Positions 55,401 through 64,000 of a stretch of DNA of 64,000 nt are shown here, piece after piece. Location: NCBI GenBank assembly GCA_948144175.1, contig CANXME010002486.1, forward strand, positions 2,666,001-2,730,000, given 5' to 3'. Positions within the stretch are counted from its first letter, which is position 1. Every line of letters starts with the position of its first letter. Origin of the DNA: Closterium sp. NIES-65. Its lineage: Eukaryota > Streptophyta > Zygnematophyceae > Desmidiales > Closteriaceae. A program made the position numbers and the translations under genes. Below the pieces are notes generated by a model, which saw only the letters and a program-made list of their open reading frames with translations, did not search any database and was not told where the DNA came from.

Positions 55401-58363
55401 TCCGGGGGAGGGGGGAGGGAAGGAGTGCGGTAGGGGAAGAGACGGTAGAAGGGGACTGACTCGTCGAACGTGACGTCCTGGGAGGACAGAACACGACGAG
55501 AGGAGGGGTGGTAAAACTGCCACCCTGGGGCGTCAGTGGGGAAGCCAAGGAAGACACAGGGAGCAGCACGAGGGGACAGCTTGTCCGCAGACAAGTCGCG
55601 GACAAACGCCCGAGATCCCCAGACACGGAACACAGACGCATCGCCAACCTTCCCCGTCCACAGCAAGGCTGGGGACATCGCAGGCCGAGAGACCCGGGGG
55701 TGAAGGTTGAGCTGATGCGCCGCGTACCTCACCGCAAACGGCCACATAAAATGGGGGGCAGCCGCATGCATCATGGACGTACGAGCGACATCCATGACCA
55801 TGCCAATGCGGCGCTCAGCAATCCCATTTTGCTGTGGTGAGTCCGGAAGCGTGAAGGTCTGGCGGATCCCCCGTGCACGACAGTAGTCTCGCAGAAGGCG
55901 AGAAGAGAACTCTCCGCCTCTGTCCAAGTGCAGACGCAGAACAGGAAAGTCCGAGCCGAAGCTCTTCCTGAGCTGGAGACGAGCCTCGCGGATCCAGTCG
56001 ATCAGCACCTCAGTGACCGCACCCTTGCTGCGCAAGGGGAGGACTGTGGTGTAACGCGAGTAGTCGTCAACCACCAACAGGAAGTAGCGCTCGTGACCCT
56101 GCCCACGGACGGGGGCTGGGCCCCACACATCCATGTGAAGCGTCTGCAGGGGAGCCTCTGTCGGGGGGAAGTGGGAGGAGTGAGGAGTAGCCCGGAGGCG
56201 ACCCTCGACACAGGGGACACAGGAAGGTCCTGGCCCGGAGGGGAGAGGAGGGAGAGACTGGGGAAGACTAGAGACAAGGACACGGGAAGCCATGCTCCGA
56301 AGACGGGGCAAGGAGGGGTGGCCAAGACGGTGGTGCCACAGGAGAGTCTCGTGAGACAGGAGGCGACAAGAACAGGGGGCAGACTCTGGACCTGACCGGG
56401 ACGCAGCAGCAAGCACCTGACCTGACGCAGCCACCTGACCAGACGCAGGGACAGGAGGAGACTCAACGGTCAGGGTGTAGAGACTCGACCCCGGCCGACG
56501 CGAGAACATGGCCAGGTGTCGGCCTGTGCGTGCCTCCGTGCAGTGGGTCACCCGCTGACTCGCAGGAGTGAACTGGTGAACCCCCACATCCTGCAGGTCC
56601 GCGCCACTCACCAAGTTCGTAGAGAACGAGGGAAGGTACAGACCAGACAGGGTGCCCGAAGGGGCAGCCGGACACGGGAGGACAGTGGAGAAGTGAGACA
56701 GGACAGGACCCCCAGAGGGGTCAGCAAGGGAGACTGCAACCGGCCGGCCGAGCGGCGTAAGGGTAGTGCGGTCTCGAAAGAAGGAGCGAGAAGCCCCGGA
56801 GTCAAGTGTGAAAGTGAGGGAGGACGAGGACGACGCAGTACCTGAGAGCGCAGTCTCACCAGTACCTGAGAGCGCAGACGCACTGGCACCTAGAGCAGCA
56901 GCCTCACAAGCACCTAGCGCAGCAGTACCAATGCCCGGGTCGGGCTGGAAACACCGGTAACCCTCATTCTCCTCACTATAAGTCACAGCATACATAGCAG
57001 CAAGGATAGCATCAAAATCAAGATCAAAGATCGCTACACCAGCCCTAAGAAGCTCATCCCAGCGAGGGATCTCACTAGCCCCAGGGAACTGCTGACGCCA
57101 AGCGTCCGTCAGGCGGCCAAAGCAGCGCTGGGTGGCGTGGGCACCCCCACACTGCTCACCCGCGCGGTCGCCGGAACGAAGAACGTAGGTGCAGGGACCA
57201 GTACCCCCACCCCTCTGACGCCCAGCGTACCACTCACGAAGCTGCTGAGGCGGAGGGATGTCCCGCGAGCGCTGCTGCTGCTGCCGCTGCGAGCGCTGGC
57301 CACTACCACCGCCGCTACGCTGCTGGGTACCACCCCGACCAGCTGCACCTCCTCCACCACCACCGCCTCCTCCGCTGCCGCCTCCACCGCCTCCACCTCC
57401 GCCGCCTCCACCTCCGCCGCTGCCTCCACCACCACCGCTGGCACCACCACCACCGTCTCCGCCGCTGCTGCCACCACCACCACCACCCCCGCCACTAGTC
57501 CCGCCGCCACCCCCACTCCCTCCGCCGCCACCGCCGCCACCGCCACCGCCCCCTCCAGCTCCACCCGCACCCTTGCCCCCCTTGCCCTTGCTGGAGCGAC
57601 GTCTCCCACTAGGGGCAGACGCCGCGCCGACCGACTCAAGACCAAGCAGGTCGGCAGCAGCAGCAGAGGCAACAGAGGGCAGCAAGGGGGAAGGAGAGCA
57701 CCCCTCAAAGATGGGGGTGCGAGGGTCACCACGAGAAGCACCTACAGCGACTATGCTCTTCTCCGCTGCGAGGAGGGCCTTCTCGAGGAGGTCGACGGTG
57801 AGGGTGGTGGGACAGACTGCGAGAAAGTGGTCCCTGACGACGTGAAGGGAGTCAGGGAGGCGCGCGACTACGTAGTAGAGAGCGATGTACATGGGGGGTG
57901 GGTTCTTAGCGCAGAACTCAGCAGGAAGGGCGGCGCGGTAGCGAGTGTCACTAGTGCGGAGGTGCGTAATGAGGTCAGCGACAGTGGGAAAGGCAGAGAG
58001 GTCAGGAAAGAGGTAGGGAAGCATGAGACGGCTCAGTGCAGCAGTGGCAGGGGAGGAGTAGCGCGCAACTACAGCGTCGTACAAGGTCTGAGCACTCTTG
58101 TACTGACTAAAGTGCGCACGCTCAGAGGTAGGGAGGTGGCGACGCACAGCAAGACGTGCAGCAGCATCGCGGGTGGCCCACTGAGAGCGGACAGTGGGAT
58201 CAGCATCAGCAGCAGGAGCAGGAGAGGCGCCAGAGGTGAGGTCAAAGAGAGAAAGGCCGTCAGCCCTGTCGCACTGTAAGAACAGCTGCAGGTCGTCTAA
58301 CCAGACCTCAAAATCAATGGCGCGACCCTCAGCGTCAAAAGCTAGGACACTAGGGGTAGCCAT
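52460..58363 (-). pseudogene. C8 gag-pol polyprotein, near-intact with two TAG codons
   Basis: ATG 58363 begins MATPSVLAFDAEGRAIDFEV. Domains: Gag helical part (about residues 1-240), Gly-rich tract (about 270-370), C-x13-C-x3-H-x4-C motif (about 390-413), protease LDSGASRSFF (about 518), pre-integrase LLWHHRLGH (about 675), integrase Asp/Asp/Glu in VVDDYSRY, LHLDRGGEF and NGIAERR (about 765, 813, 846), repetitive linker (about 1000-1270), RT with YVDD (about 1640), RNase H with HADASW, CEAEIY and VDNKA (about 1810, 1852, 1888). It ends HLLSS at 52460. The only defects seen are TAG at 54803-54805 (linker) and 54125-54127, the latter at the Gln of the family motif EDRQEE. I would class it as a recently inactivated or conditionally readable copy. 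Confidence 0.93.
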
Positions 58364-59427
58364 GGCGACGACAGCGACGCAGTGCAAGCAGTAGGGAAAG
58401 AGCTCGCAGTGACAGTGGGACTGTGCTCACCAGGCAGGGCAGGTCGTGCAGCTCTGCAGAAAGGCGGCTCGGCGACCAGGCGGCTCGGGTGCACAGCGGC
58501 TCGGCTCCCGGGCTGCTCGGCGGCTGGGCGGCTCGGGTGCAGGGCGGCTCGGCTCCCGGGCGGCTCGGCGGCAGGGCGGCTCGGGGGCAGGGCGGCTCGG
58601 CTCCCGGGGAGCTCGGCGACAGGGCGGCTCGGCTGCTGCAGGTGGGGCGGCAGGGCCGCGTGAAAGAACCGGGGCGGGGCCGCGTCAGAGCCGGCGGCAG
58701 GGCCGCGGGAGGGCCGGCGGCGGGGCTGCTTGAGAGCCGGGGCAGGGGCCTCGTGAGAGCAGGGGCGGGGCCGCTTCAGAGCTGGCGGCAGGGCCGCAAG
58801 AGAGCCGGCGGCGGGGCCGCCTGAGAGCCGAGGCAGGGGCCGCGTCAGGACCGGCGGCGGGGCCGTAAGAGAGCCGGGGCGGGGCCGCAAGAGAGCCGGC
58901 GGCGGGGCCGCAAGAGAGCCGGCGGCCGGGCCGCGTGAGAGCCGGGGCGGGGCCGCGTCAGGGCCGGCGGCGAGGCCGCGAGAGAGCCGAGGCGGGGCCG
59001 CGATCAGGAGGCGGCGGCGGGGCCGCGTCAGAGCCGGCGGCGGGGCCTCGTCGAGGCGGGCGGCGGGGCCGCGTTGGAGCCGGCGGCGAGGCCGGCTAAG
59101 AGCCGGCGGCGGGGCCGCGTCAGGGCCAGCGGCGGGACGCGATCAGCGGGCGGCGGGGCCGCGTCAGAGCCGGCGGCGGGGCCGCGTCAGAGCCGGCGGC
59201 GGGGCCGCGATCAGCGGGCAGCGGGGCCGCGTCAGAGGAGGCGGCGGAGCCGCTGCAGAGGAGGCGGCGGGGCCGCGTTAAGCAGGGGTGGCGGGGCCGC
59301 GTTAGAGGGACAGCGGGGCCGCGAGAGTAATGGCGACCCGAAGGGTCGCGAAAAAAAATGCGCGCCTCGGGGCGCGCTTCGGTGGGCCCTAAAAAAACGG
59401 TCCTTAGGAAGGACCCGCTCTATACCA
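58364..59427 (-). other. C8 G+C-rich leader and primer-binding site
   Basis: About 1 kb between PBS and gag is composed of imperfect repeats: GGCGGCTCGG-type units near gag (58450-58640) and GCCGGCGGCGGGGCCGCG-type units farther out (58640-59300). It ends with CGGTGGGCCCTAAAAAAACGG near 59380, a segment also seen before the LTR in C1 (about 6862) and C4 (about 38382). No coding constraint is visible. Confidence 0.75.
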
Positions 59428-59561
59428 TGTGAAAGATAAGAGAACAGGAATGAATGAACTAGCAGTGAAAATGAGTACAAGTAGGAAACCCTAGAATTGT
59501 GTACCCCCTATAGGCTAACCCACTGTAGCCTACACAAGCATAACATGTATAATGTTTGACA
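59428..59561 (-). repeat. 5' LTR of C8 (134 bp)
   Basis: Partner of 52120-52253, followed by the target duplication GTTTT. It carries the perfect inverted repeat TAGGCTA/TAGCCTA seen in C4. Confidence 0.95.
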
Positions 59562-59566
59562 GTTTT

Positions 59567-61544
59567 CTGCCCGCCGGCGCCCTGGGCGCGCGGCGTCTTC
59601 CTGCCCCGTACGCGGCCTGCCCTCACGCCGCCTGCATGTCTGCCTCACGTCCACGGGCGGGCCTGATTTGCCCGCCCGTACCCTCCACTTTGCGGCGCCC
59701 TTCGAGGCGCCGCTCCTGCTCGTCGCGACGCACCTGCAGGACCCGGGCGTCGCCGCTCTTGCTCGTTGCGATGCCCCTGCAGGACCCGCGCGGCGTCGCC
59801 CTGCTCGTCGTGACGCCCCTGCGGGACCCGCGGGGCGTCGCCACTGCTCGTCGCGACGCCCCCTGGACGCCGCCCCTGCTCGTCGCGGCGCCCTTGGGGC
59901 GTCGCCCTTGCTCGTTGCGGCGCCCCTTAGGCGCCGTCCCTGCTCGTCGTGGCCCCCTCCCCCCTGGCCACCGCCTCTGCCTCACCTGCGCTCGCGCCAG
60001 CTTTGCAGCCGCGCGCGGGCCTGCCATGCACCAGCGCCGCCCCTGGAGCAGCCGCCCCTGGACCCTGGACCAGCCGCCGCCGCCCCTGGAGCAGCCGCCC
60101 TTGGACCCAGAGCAGCCGCCCCTGGCCCCTGGAGCATACGCCCCTGGACCTCCGCAGCCGCCCTTGGCCCCTGGTGCAGCCGCCCCTGTTGCAGCCGCCC
60201 CTGGACCCAGAGCACCCACCCCTGGCCCCTGGAGCAGTTGCCCCTGGTGAAGCCGCCCCTGGACCTCAGCAGCCGCCCCTGGACCCCGCGGCTCCGACCC
60301 TGCAGCAGCCCGCAATGCCGCCTCAGGGACCCCGCGAGCCGCCCCAGCAGCAGCCCACGGCGCCGACCCTGCAGCTGCATGCGCCGTCGCTCCTGGACTT
60401 GGTTCGGCTGCCTCCCTGTGCTGCCTGTTGCTGCCCGTGCCTGTGCTGCCAGTTGCCGTGTGTTGCTGCCCGTGCCTGTGCTGCCTGTTGCCGCCCGTTG
60501 CTGCCTGTGCCTGTGCTGCCCGTTGCCGCCTGTTGCTGCCCGTGCCTGTGCTGCCCGTTGCTGCCCGTTGCTGCCCGTGCCTGTGCTGCCCGTTGCCGTC
60601 CGTTGCTGCCCGTGCCTGTGCTGCCCGTTGCCGCCCGTTGCTACCCGTGCCTGTGCTGCCCGTTGCCGCCCGTTGCTGCCCGTGCCTGTGCTGCCCGATG
60701 CCGCCCCTTGCTGCCCGTGCCTGTGCTGCCTGTTGCCGCCCGTTGCTGCCTGTGCCTGTGCTGCCCATTGCTGCCTGTTGCTGCCCGTGCTTGTGCTGCC
60801 CGTTGCCACGCGTTGCTGCCCGTGCCTGTGCTGCCTGTTGCCGCCCGTTGCTGCATGTGCCTGTGCTGCCCGTTGCCGCCTGTTGCTGCCCGTGCCTGTG
60901 CTGCCCGTTGCCGCCCGTTGCTGCCCGTGCCTGTGCTGCCTGTTGCCGCCCGTTGCTGCCTGTGCTTGTGCTGCCTGTCGCCGCCCGTTGCTGCCCGTGC
61001 GTGTGCTGCCCGTTGCCGACCGTTGCTGCCCGAGCTTGTGCTGCCCGTTGCCGCCTGTTGCTGCCCCTGCTCTGCTCCTCGCTGTTGCCCTGCACGCATG
61101 GCTGCCCTGCCCTGCCCGTGCCTGTGCTGCCCCTGCTCTTCCCCCCCCCCCCTTTCTTCGTCTCCCTGCTGCGCGTGCAGCCGTGGAACGGAGGCTATGG
61201 TGGTGGCGGGTATGGGGGTGATGGGTGTGTGTGATCCCCTTCCCCTCCTCCTCCTTTCTCTCCCACTGCTGCAACTGCTGCTGGGGGGGGGGTGGGTGTG
61301 AGGGTGTGGGGGAGCTGGGGGAGAGGTGCTAGAAGTTGTCGAGGAGTGTGGAAGGGGGATTTGGAGGACTGGGGAAGGTTCCAGGAAGCAGCCGCCTTGG
61401 AGCCAGCAGCTTCACCTGCCAGCAGCTTCTCCTCATATAGTCTCTTCTCCTCACTTGCCCTCTCCGTCTGCTGCGCTCTGCTTGGTGTACCCCTTCCGGG
61501 GGTGTTTCTGCACATGGTTCTTCACTGCAGGCAGTAAGGGGGTG
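59567..61544 (+). other. C7 internal region, non-coding, repeat-built
   Basis: Continues C7 after the C8 insertion. Three successive repeat types occur: CTGCTCGTCGCGACGCCCC-like units (about 59700-59940), GCAGCCGCCCCTGGACC-like units (about 60040-60290), and the 35-bp array at 60424-61065. Then about 340 bp of mixed sequence with a G-run at 61280-61289 leads to the polypurine tract at 61535-61544. Open frames of 400-500 codons occur on both strands but follow the repeats in every phase and resemble nothing. Confidence 0.75.
60424..61065 (+). repeat. 35-bp minisatellite, about 18 copies
   Basis: Units are variants of GTTGCTGCCCGTGCCTGTGC followed by TGCCCGTTGCCGCCC, 35 bp in total. Because 35 is not a multiple of three, successive units cycle through all frames and every frame stays open, giving Cys/Pro/Val-rich translations on plus and Gln/Gly/His-rich ones on minus. 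Changes between units are mainly C/T, consistent with transition decay. Confidence 0.92.
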
Positions 61545-61755
61545 TGTCAGAATGTAATTGTATACATCACTTTATAACTGCCTGCAATGTAGACTTAGTG
61601 TAGTTATCTTTCTTATTAGGTGGTGCACCTTTCTTCTCTTCTTTCATATTTGTACCCTTGAGTCTATAGTGAAAACCCTCTTTTCTCCTCATCAACTCTC
61701 TCGACCTTCTGGTCTAGGCTACTAAGCCTAGGCCCTAATACTCCTTCTCTCAACA
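61545..61755 (+). repeat. 3' LTR of C7 (211 bp)
   Basis: Partner of 51757-51967 with about eight substitutions; followed by TAAAG. Confidence 0.95.
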
Positions 61756-62000
61756 TAAAGCGCCATCAAGATCGCGAACAAGCTGGGGTTTGTAAACCGA
61801 ACAAAGCACATCGCAATTCGATGCTTTTTCGTCAAGGACGAAATTGACTAGGGCAAGGTTGACCTCACGTACTGTCCCACCACCGAGATGGCGATCGAGG
61901 TCCTCACCAAACGACTGCCACATCAGCGTACCAGCACTGCTCCAACCTCACCGGAGTAGTTAAGAGAGGCAGCCTCCGATAAGTCCGGGAATGAAGGGGA
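61756..62000 (+). pseudogene. Remnant F: copia RNase H, C-terminal part and 3' end
   Basis: Coding resumes as SAIKIANKLGFVNRTKHIAI, FFVKDEI and YCPTTEMAIEVLTKRLPHQ, the usual C-terminal blocks of copia RNase H. With C7 and one TAAAG removed, 51747-51756 joins here to read D-N-stop-SAIK, restoring the DNQSAIK motif apart from one CAA-to-TAA change. GAATGAAGGGGA at 61989-62000 is a plausible polypurine tract. Confidence 0.85.
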
Positions 62001-62200
62001 TGTTGAGATGTGAACTTTATGAGAAGGCATTCGTGTACTTTGCAGGAGCCGACTACTAAGTACGAGGTCAAGGAGTCAGAAGAGTCGAAGTGACACCAGC
62101 AGCTGTCAGATCAAGACCGACGGAGGCAGAAACATTTGAAGTGAAAAGAGCGGGAACAGGTTTGAAACAAGATGTAGAAACACGATATATGCATGCATTT
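62001..62200 (+). repeat. Probable partial 3' LTR of remnant F
   Basis: TGTTGAGATGTGAAC follows the purine tract of F, as an LTR start should. The sequence is non-coding and is interrupted at 62201 by the LTR of C9. No partner copy is in the window, so the call rests on position. Confidence 0.5.
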
Positions 62201-62648
62201 TGTTGGGCTGAAAATCCCCTTAGGATCTTTGGTAGGGTAAATCTCTAGTTAGAGTGATGTGGTAGTGGAAGCGTTTAATGATGAGACTTTGAACCACCTT
62301 GCACTAGTATGTGAGAACAAAGTGAGTTGATTAAAGCAAACAAGTACAAAGGTTTATATAAGAGTACAAGGAATACGAAGAAATATGAATGATAACTGTT
62401 TTACTGTTGGCTGTTGCGGTTCGATACAGTGCGACTCGGGCAACTGCTCAATATCGAGTCAGTTGTGTGTCCTTGCTGTCGCGCTGCTTCTGTCAGGTCA
62501 AAGGTCGCTGACCTTTGACTTTCACGTAACCTCCAGCGGTTACTTCAACCTCCGAGAGTTGACTCGCTGGTGCCTCGGTATGCAGTACTTCGCTTGTGCC
62601 TTAGTGTTTCGACACGACAGGAGCGCTTAACACTGTTTGTTTCCAACA
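62201..62648 (-). repeat. Probable 3' LTR of C9 (448 bp)
   Basis: The LTR ends are TGTTGGGCTG and TTTCCAACA. On the minus strand a TATATAA box occurs near plus 62354-62361, late in the LTR as expected for a U3 promoter. The purine tract AGCGAAGGGGAG (minus, 62649-62660) abuts it. The second LTR copy is outside the window. Confidence 0.7.
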
Positions 62649-64000
62649 CTCCCCTTCGCTTCTGGAGTGTCGCTGACGTGGCTCTGTCCAGTCAGCAGCA
62701 TGCAATATTCGAACTTTTGCTTTACGAGTTTCTTGGTCAAGTAGTCAGTTGCCATCTCGGACGTGGGACAGTATGACAGGACGAGTCTTCCCTTCTCGAT
62801 CTCGTCCTTCACGAAGAAGTATCGCAGGGCAATGTGTTTCGTCCTGTTCGCAAAACCATTCTTGTTGGCGATGCGAATTGCCGACTGGTTATCGCAGAAC
62901 AGGGTAAAGTTGGGTAACTCGGCTAACTTCGCTTCTTCCAGCAGCTCGCGAAGATAGAGTCCTTCCTTGGTGGCTGAGCAGAGTGCAATATATTCTGCTT
63001 CAGCTGACAAGAGAGCAATTAGTTCCTGTTTGCTCGATTGCCAGGAGATAGGCCCGATAGGCTTGAGGCGATAGATGTAGCCGGTGCGCGATCGTCTGTT
63101 GTCGGAGTCGCCCCCGTGATCTGCGTTGACGTAACCGATTAGCTTAGGCGTTGTAGTTACGTTTTTTTGGTAGGTCAGACCGACCGTCGGGGTGCTGACG
63201 AGGTAGTGAAGAGCGCGGTCGAGTTCCGCCAGGTGTCCTGCTTCAGCCCTTTTGAGATAGGTAGCGAGCTGGCTTGCGGAGTATGAGAGGTCGGGACGAC
63301 AGGTAACGGCTGCGAAGAGAAGACATCCCAGCTTCTTCTATCGTTTCCTGCTGTGTACCGGTATGGCGTGGAGATGGCTGTTGGTGTGAGCGTGAAACGT
63401 TTGGCGATAGTGTCGGCATATTTTTCGGCGCTGAGGTAGATCGCGTCCTCCTCTTCGCGGATGTTGAGGCCGAGGTATTGAGTGACGGTAGATGAGACTG
63501 TGAGCGTGAGATCTCGCTTCAGCTCCCCTTCAAACCAGGTGGTGATGCCGTCAGTCGAGCCGATGTAGAGAAGATCGTCCAGGTAGACGATTAGCAGGAT
63601 GTAGTCTTCGTCTTTGGTGAGCCGGTACATGCCTTGATCGTGCGGTAGTTGCTTGAAGCCGATGCGGATGAGGCGAGCGTGCAGGTGCTGTTGCCACAGT
63701 CGCGGGGCCTGCTTGATGCCGTAGAGTGACTTGAGTAGCTGGCAGACTTGGTTGGATTCTCCGTGAGAGCTGTGCGGTAACTCAACGAAGATTTCAGCAT
63801 CAACAGGTGCGTAGAGAAATGTGTTAGCGACGTCGATTTGCCGCAATTTCTTCTTCTTCATGGCGGCGATCACGAGGAGAATTCGAAGTGAGGTATGCCG
63901 GCTAACCGGGGCGAATGTCTCGGTGAAGTCCCGTCCGTGCTCCTGATCGAATCCACGCACAACCCAGCGTGCTTTGAACTTCTCAATTGTGCTGTCTGCT
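62627..64000 (-). pseudogene. C9 RT-RNase H, one frameshift
   Basis: The minus strand encodes RT from the window edge (RGFDQEHGRDFTETFAPVS, IDVANTFLYA, YGIKQAPRLWQQH) with catalytic YLDD (about 63580). A one-base shift near 63340, after STPYRYTAGNDRR, moves the frame; RNase H then reads LSYSASQLATYL, NADHGGDSDNRRS, SAEAEYIALCSATKEG, DNQSAIRIANK and YCPTSEMATDYLTKKL. All RNase H acidic residues are present. The frame continues through the polypurine tract and ends at a TAA (62627-62629) about 20 bp inside the 3' LTR. One shift separates it from an intact domain; the first two-thirds of the polyprotein is not visible. Confidence 0.88.

Larger units (their letters stand above)
52120..59561 (-). 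mobile_element. C8: best-preserved short-LTR copia retrotransposon
   Basis: LTRs of 134 bp (52120-52253, 59428-59561) differ at one base. The target duplication GTTTT is at 52115-52119 and 59562-59566. PBS TGGTATAGAGC (minus, 59417-59427) abuts the 5' LTR and a purine tract (52254-52267) abuts the 3' LTR. It holds a G+C-rich leader, a 1,968-codon gag-pol with two TAGs and all catalytic motifs intact, and a 3' untranslated region. It lies inside C7, so it is younger than C7. It serves as the reference for the family in this window. Confidence 0.96.
51757..61755 (+). mobile_element. C7: non-autonomous LTR retrotransposon without gag-pol
   Basis: LTRs of 211 bp (51757-51967 and 61545-61755) differ at about eight positions. 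The target duplication TAAAG is at 51752-51756 and 61756-61760. PBS TGGTATTCAGAGC (51968-51980) follows the 5' LTR; a purine tract TAAGGGGGTG ends at 61544. After removing nested C8, the internal region is only about 2.1 kb and has no gag, protease, integrase, RT or RNase H similarity that I can see; instead it is G+C-rich minisatellite sequence. This is the architecture of a LARD- or TRIM-like element mobilised in trans. Confidence 0.9.
62201..64000 (-). mobile_element. C9: copia element, 3' half (window-truncated)
   Basis: A probable 3' LTR (62201-62648) with inverted termini TGTTGG/CCAACA is followed on the plus side by RNase H and RT coding on the minus strand to the window end. Gag, protease, integrase and the 5' LTR lie outside. 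Sequence motifs show it belongs to the same copia group as remnant F but not to the short-LTR family. Confidence 0.8.

Noticed and set aside
60424..61065. Regular repeats of about 35 bp that could suggest a CRISPR array.
   Set aside because: Units are directly contiguous with no unique spacers, and the setting is a eukaryotic retrotransposon.
59623..61301. Open frames of 400-500 codons on both strands in the C7 interior, including a Cys-rich translation resembling a metallothionein and a Gln/Gly/His-rich one.
   Set aside because: They track the 35-bp minisatellite and neighbouring repeats through all phases, begin without a credible context and show no domain. Composition and repeats explain them.

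Overview
The window looks like a repeat-rich nuclear segment from a green-lineage organism, a land plant or more likely a streptophyte alga. This rests on Ty1/copia and Ty3/gypsy LTR retrotransposons primed by initiator tRNA-Met, nested insertions, and C-to-T decay concentrated at CAG codons as expected for CHG methylation. The species is inference. I found no host gene, rRNA, tRNA, CRISPR array or bacterial feature; nearly all 64 kb is retrotransposon.

Layout (my labels). 1-15.4 kb: an old minus-strand copia gag (E0) is split by two complete minus-strand copia elements, C1 (318-7035, TSD AGATG) and C2 (8298-14689, TSD CTACG). 15.4-30.5 kb: plus-strand copia remnants A and B. B is interrupted by C3 (21067-26078), which has near-identical LTRs but no reverse transcriptase, and is followed by a minus-strand gypsy 5' end (G1). 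30.2-51.4 kb: gypsy fragments G2 and G3 flank a block holding copia remnant D (minus), the full-length element C4 nested in it (31030-38555, TSD AGGAA), and plus-strand remnants C5 and C6. 51.4-62.2 kb: a copia RNase H gene (F) is split by C7 (51757-61755, TSD TAAAG), a non-autonomous element without gag-pol, which is itself split by C8 (52120-59561, TSD GTTTT), the best preserved copia element here. 62.2-64 kb: the 3' half of another copia element (C9) runs off the end.

C1, C4, C8, A, B, C5, C6 and D belong to one distinctive family: LTRs of only about 130 bp, a G+C-rich repetitive leader, a Gag with a long Gly-rich tract followed by a C-x13-C-x3-H-x4-C motif instead of a standard zinc knuckle, then protease, integrase, a long repeat-filled linker, RT and RNase H in one reading frame. 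C2 and C3 carry standard CCHC knuckles and long LTRs (about 770 and 864 bp).

LTR comparison by eye gives an insertion chronology: C1, C4, C8 and C3 are young (about 0.7-1.5 % LTR difference); C2 and C7 are older (about 4 %). Six element boundaries are supported by target-site duplications, and in several cases the host reading frame resumes cleanly across the insertion.
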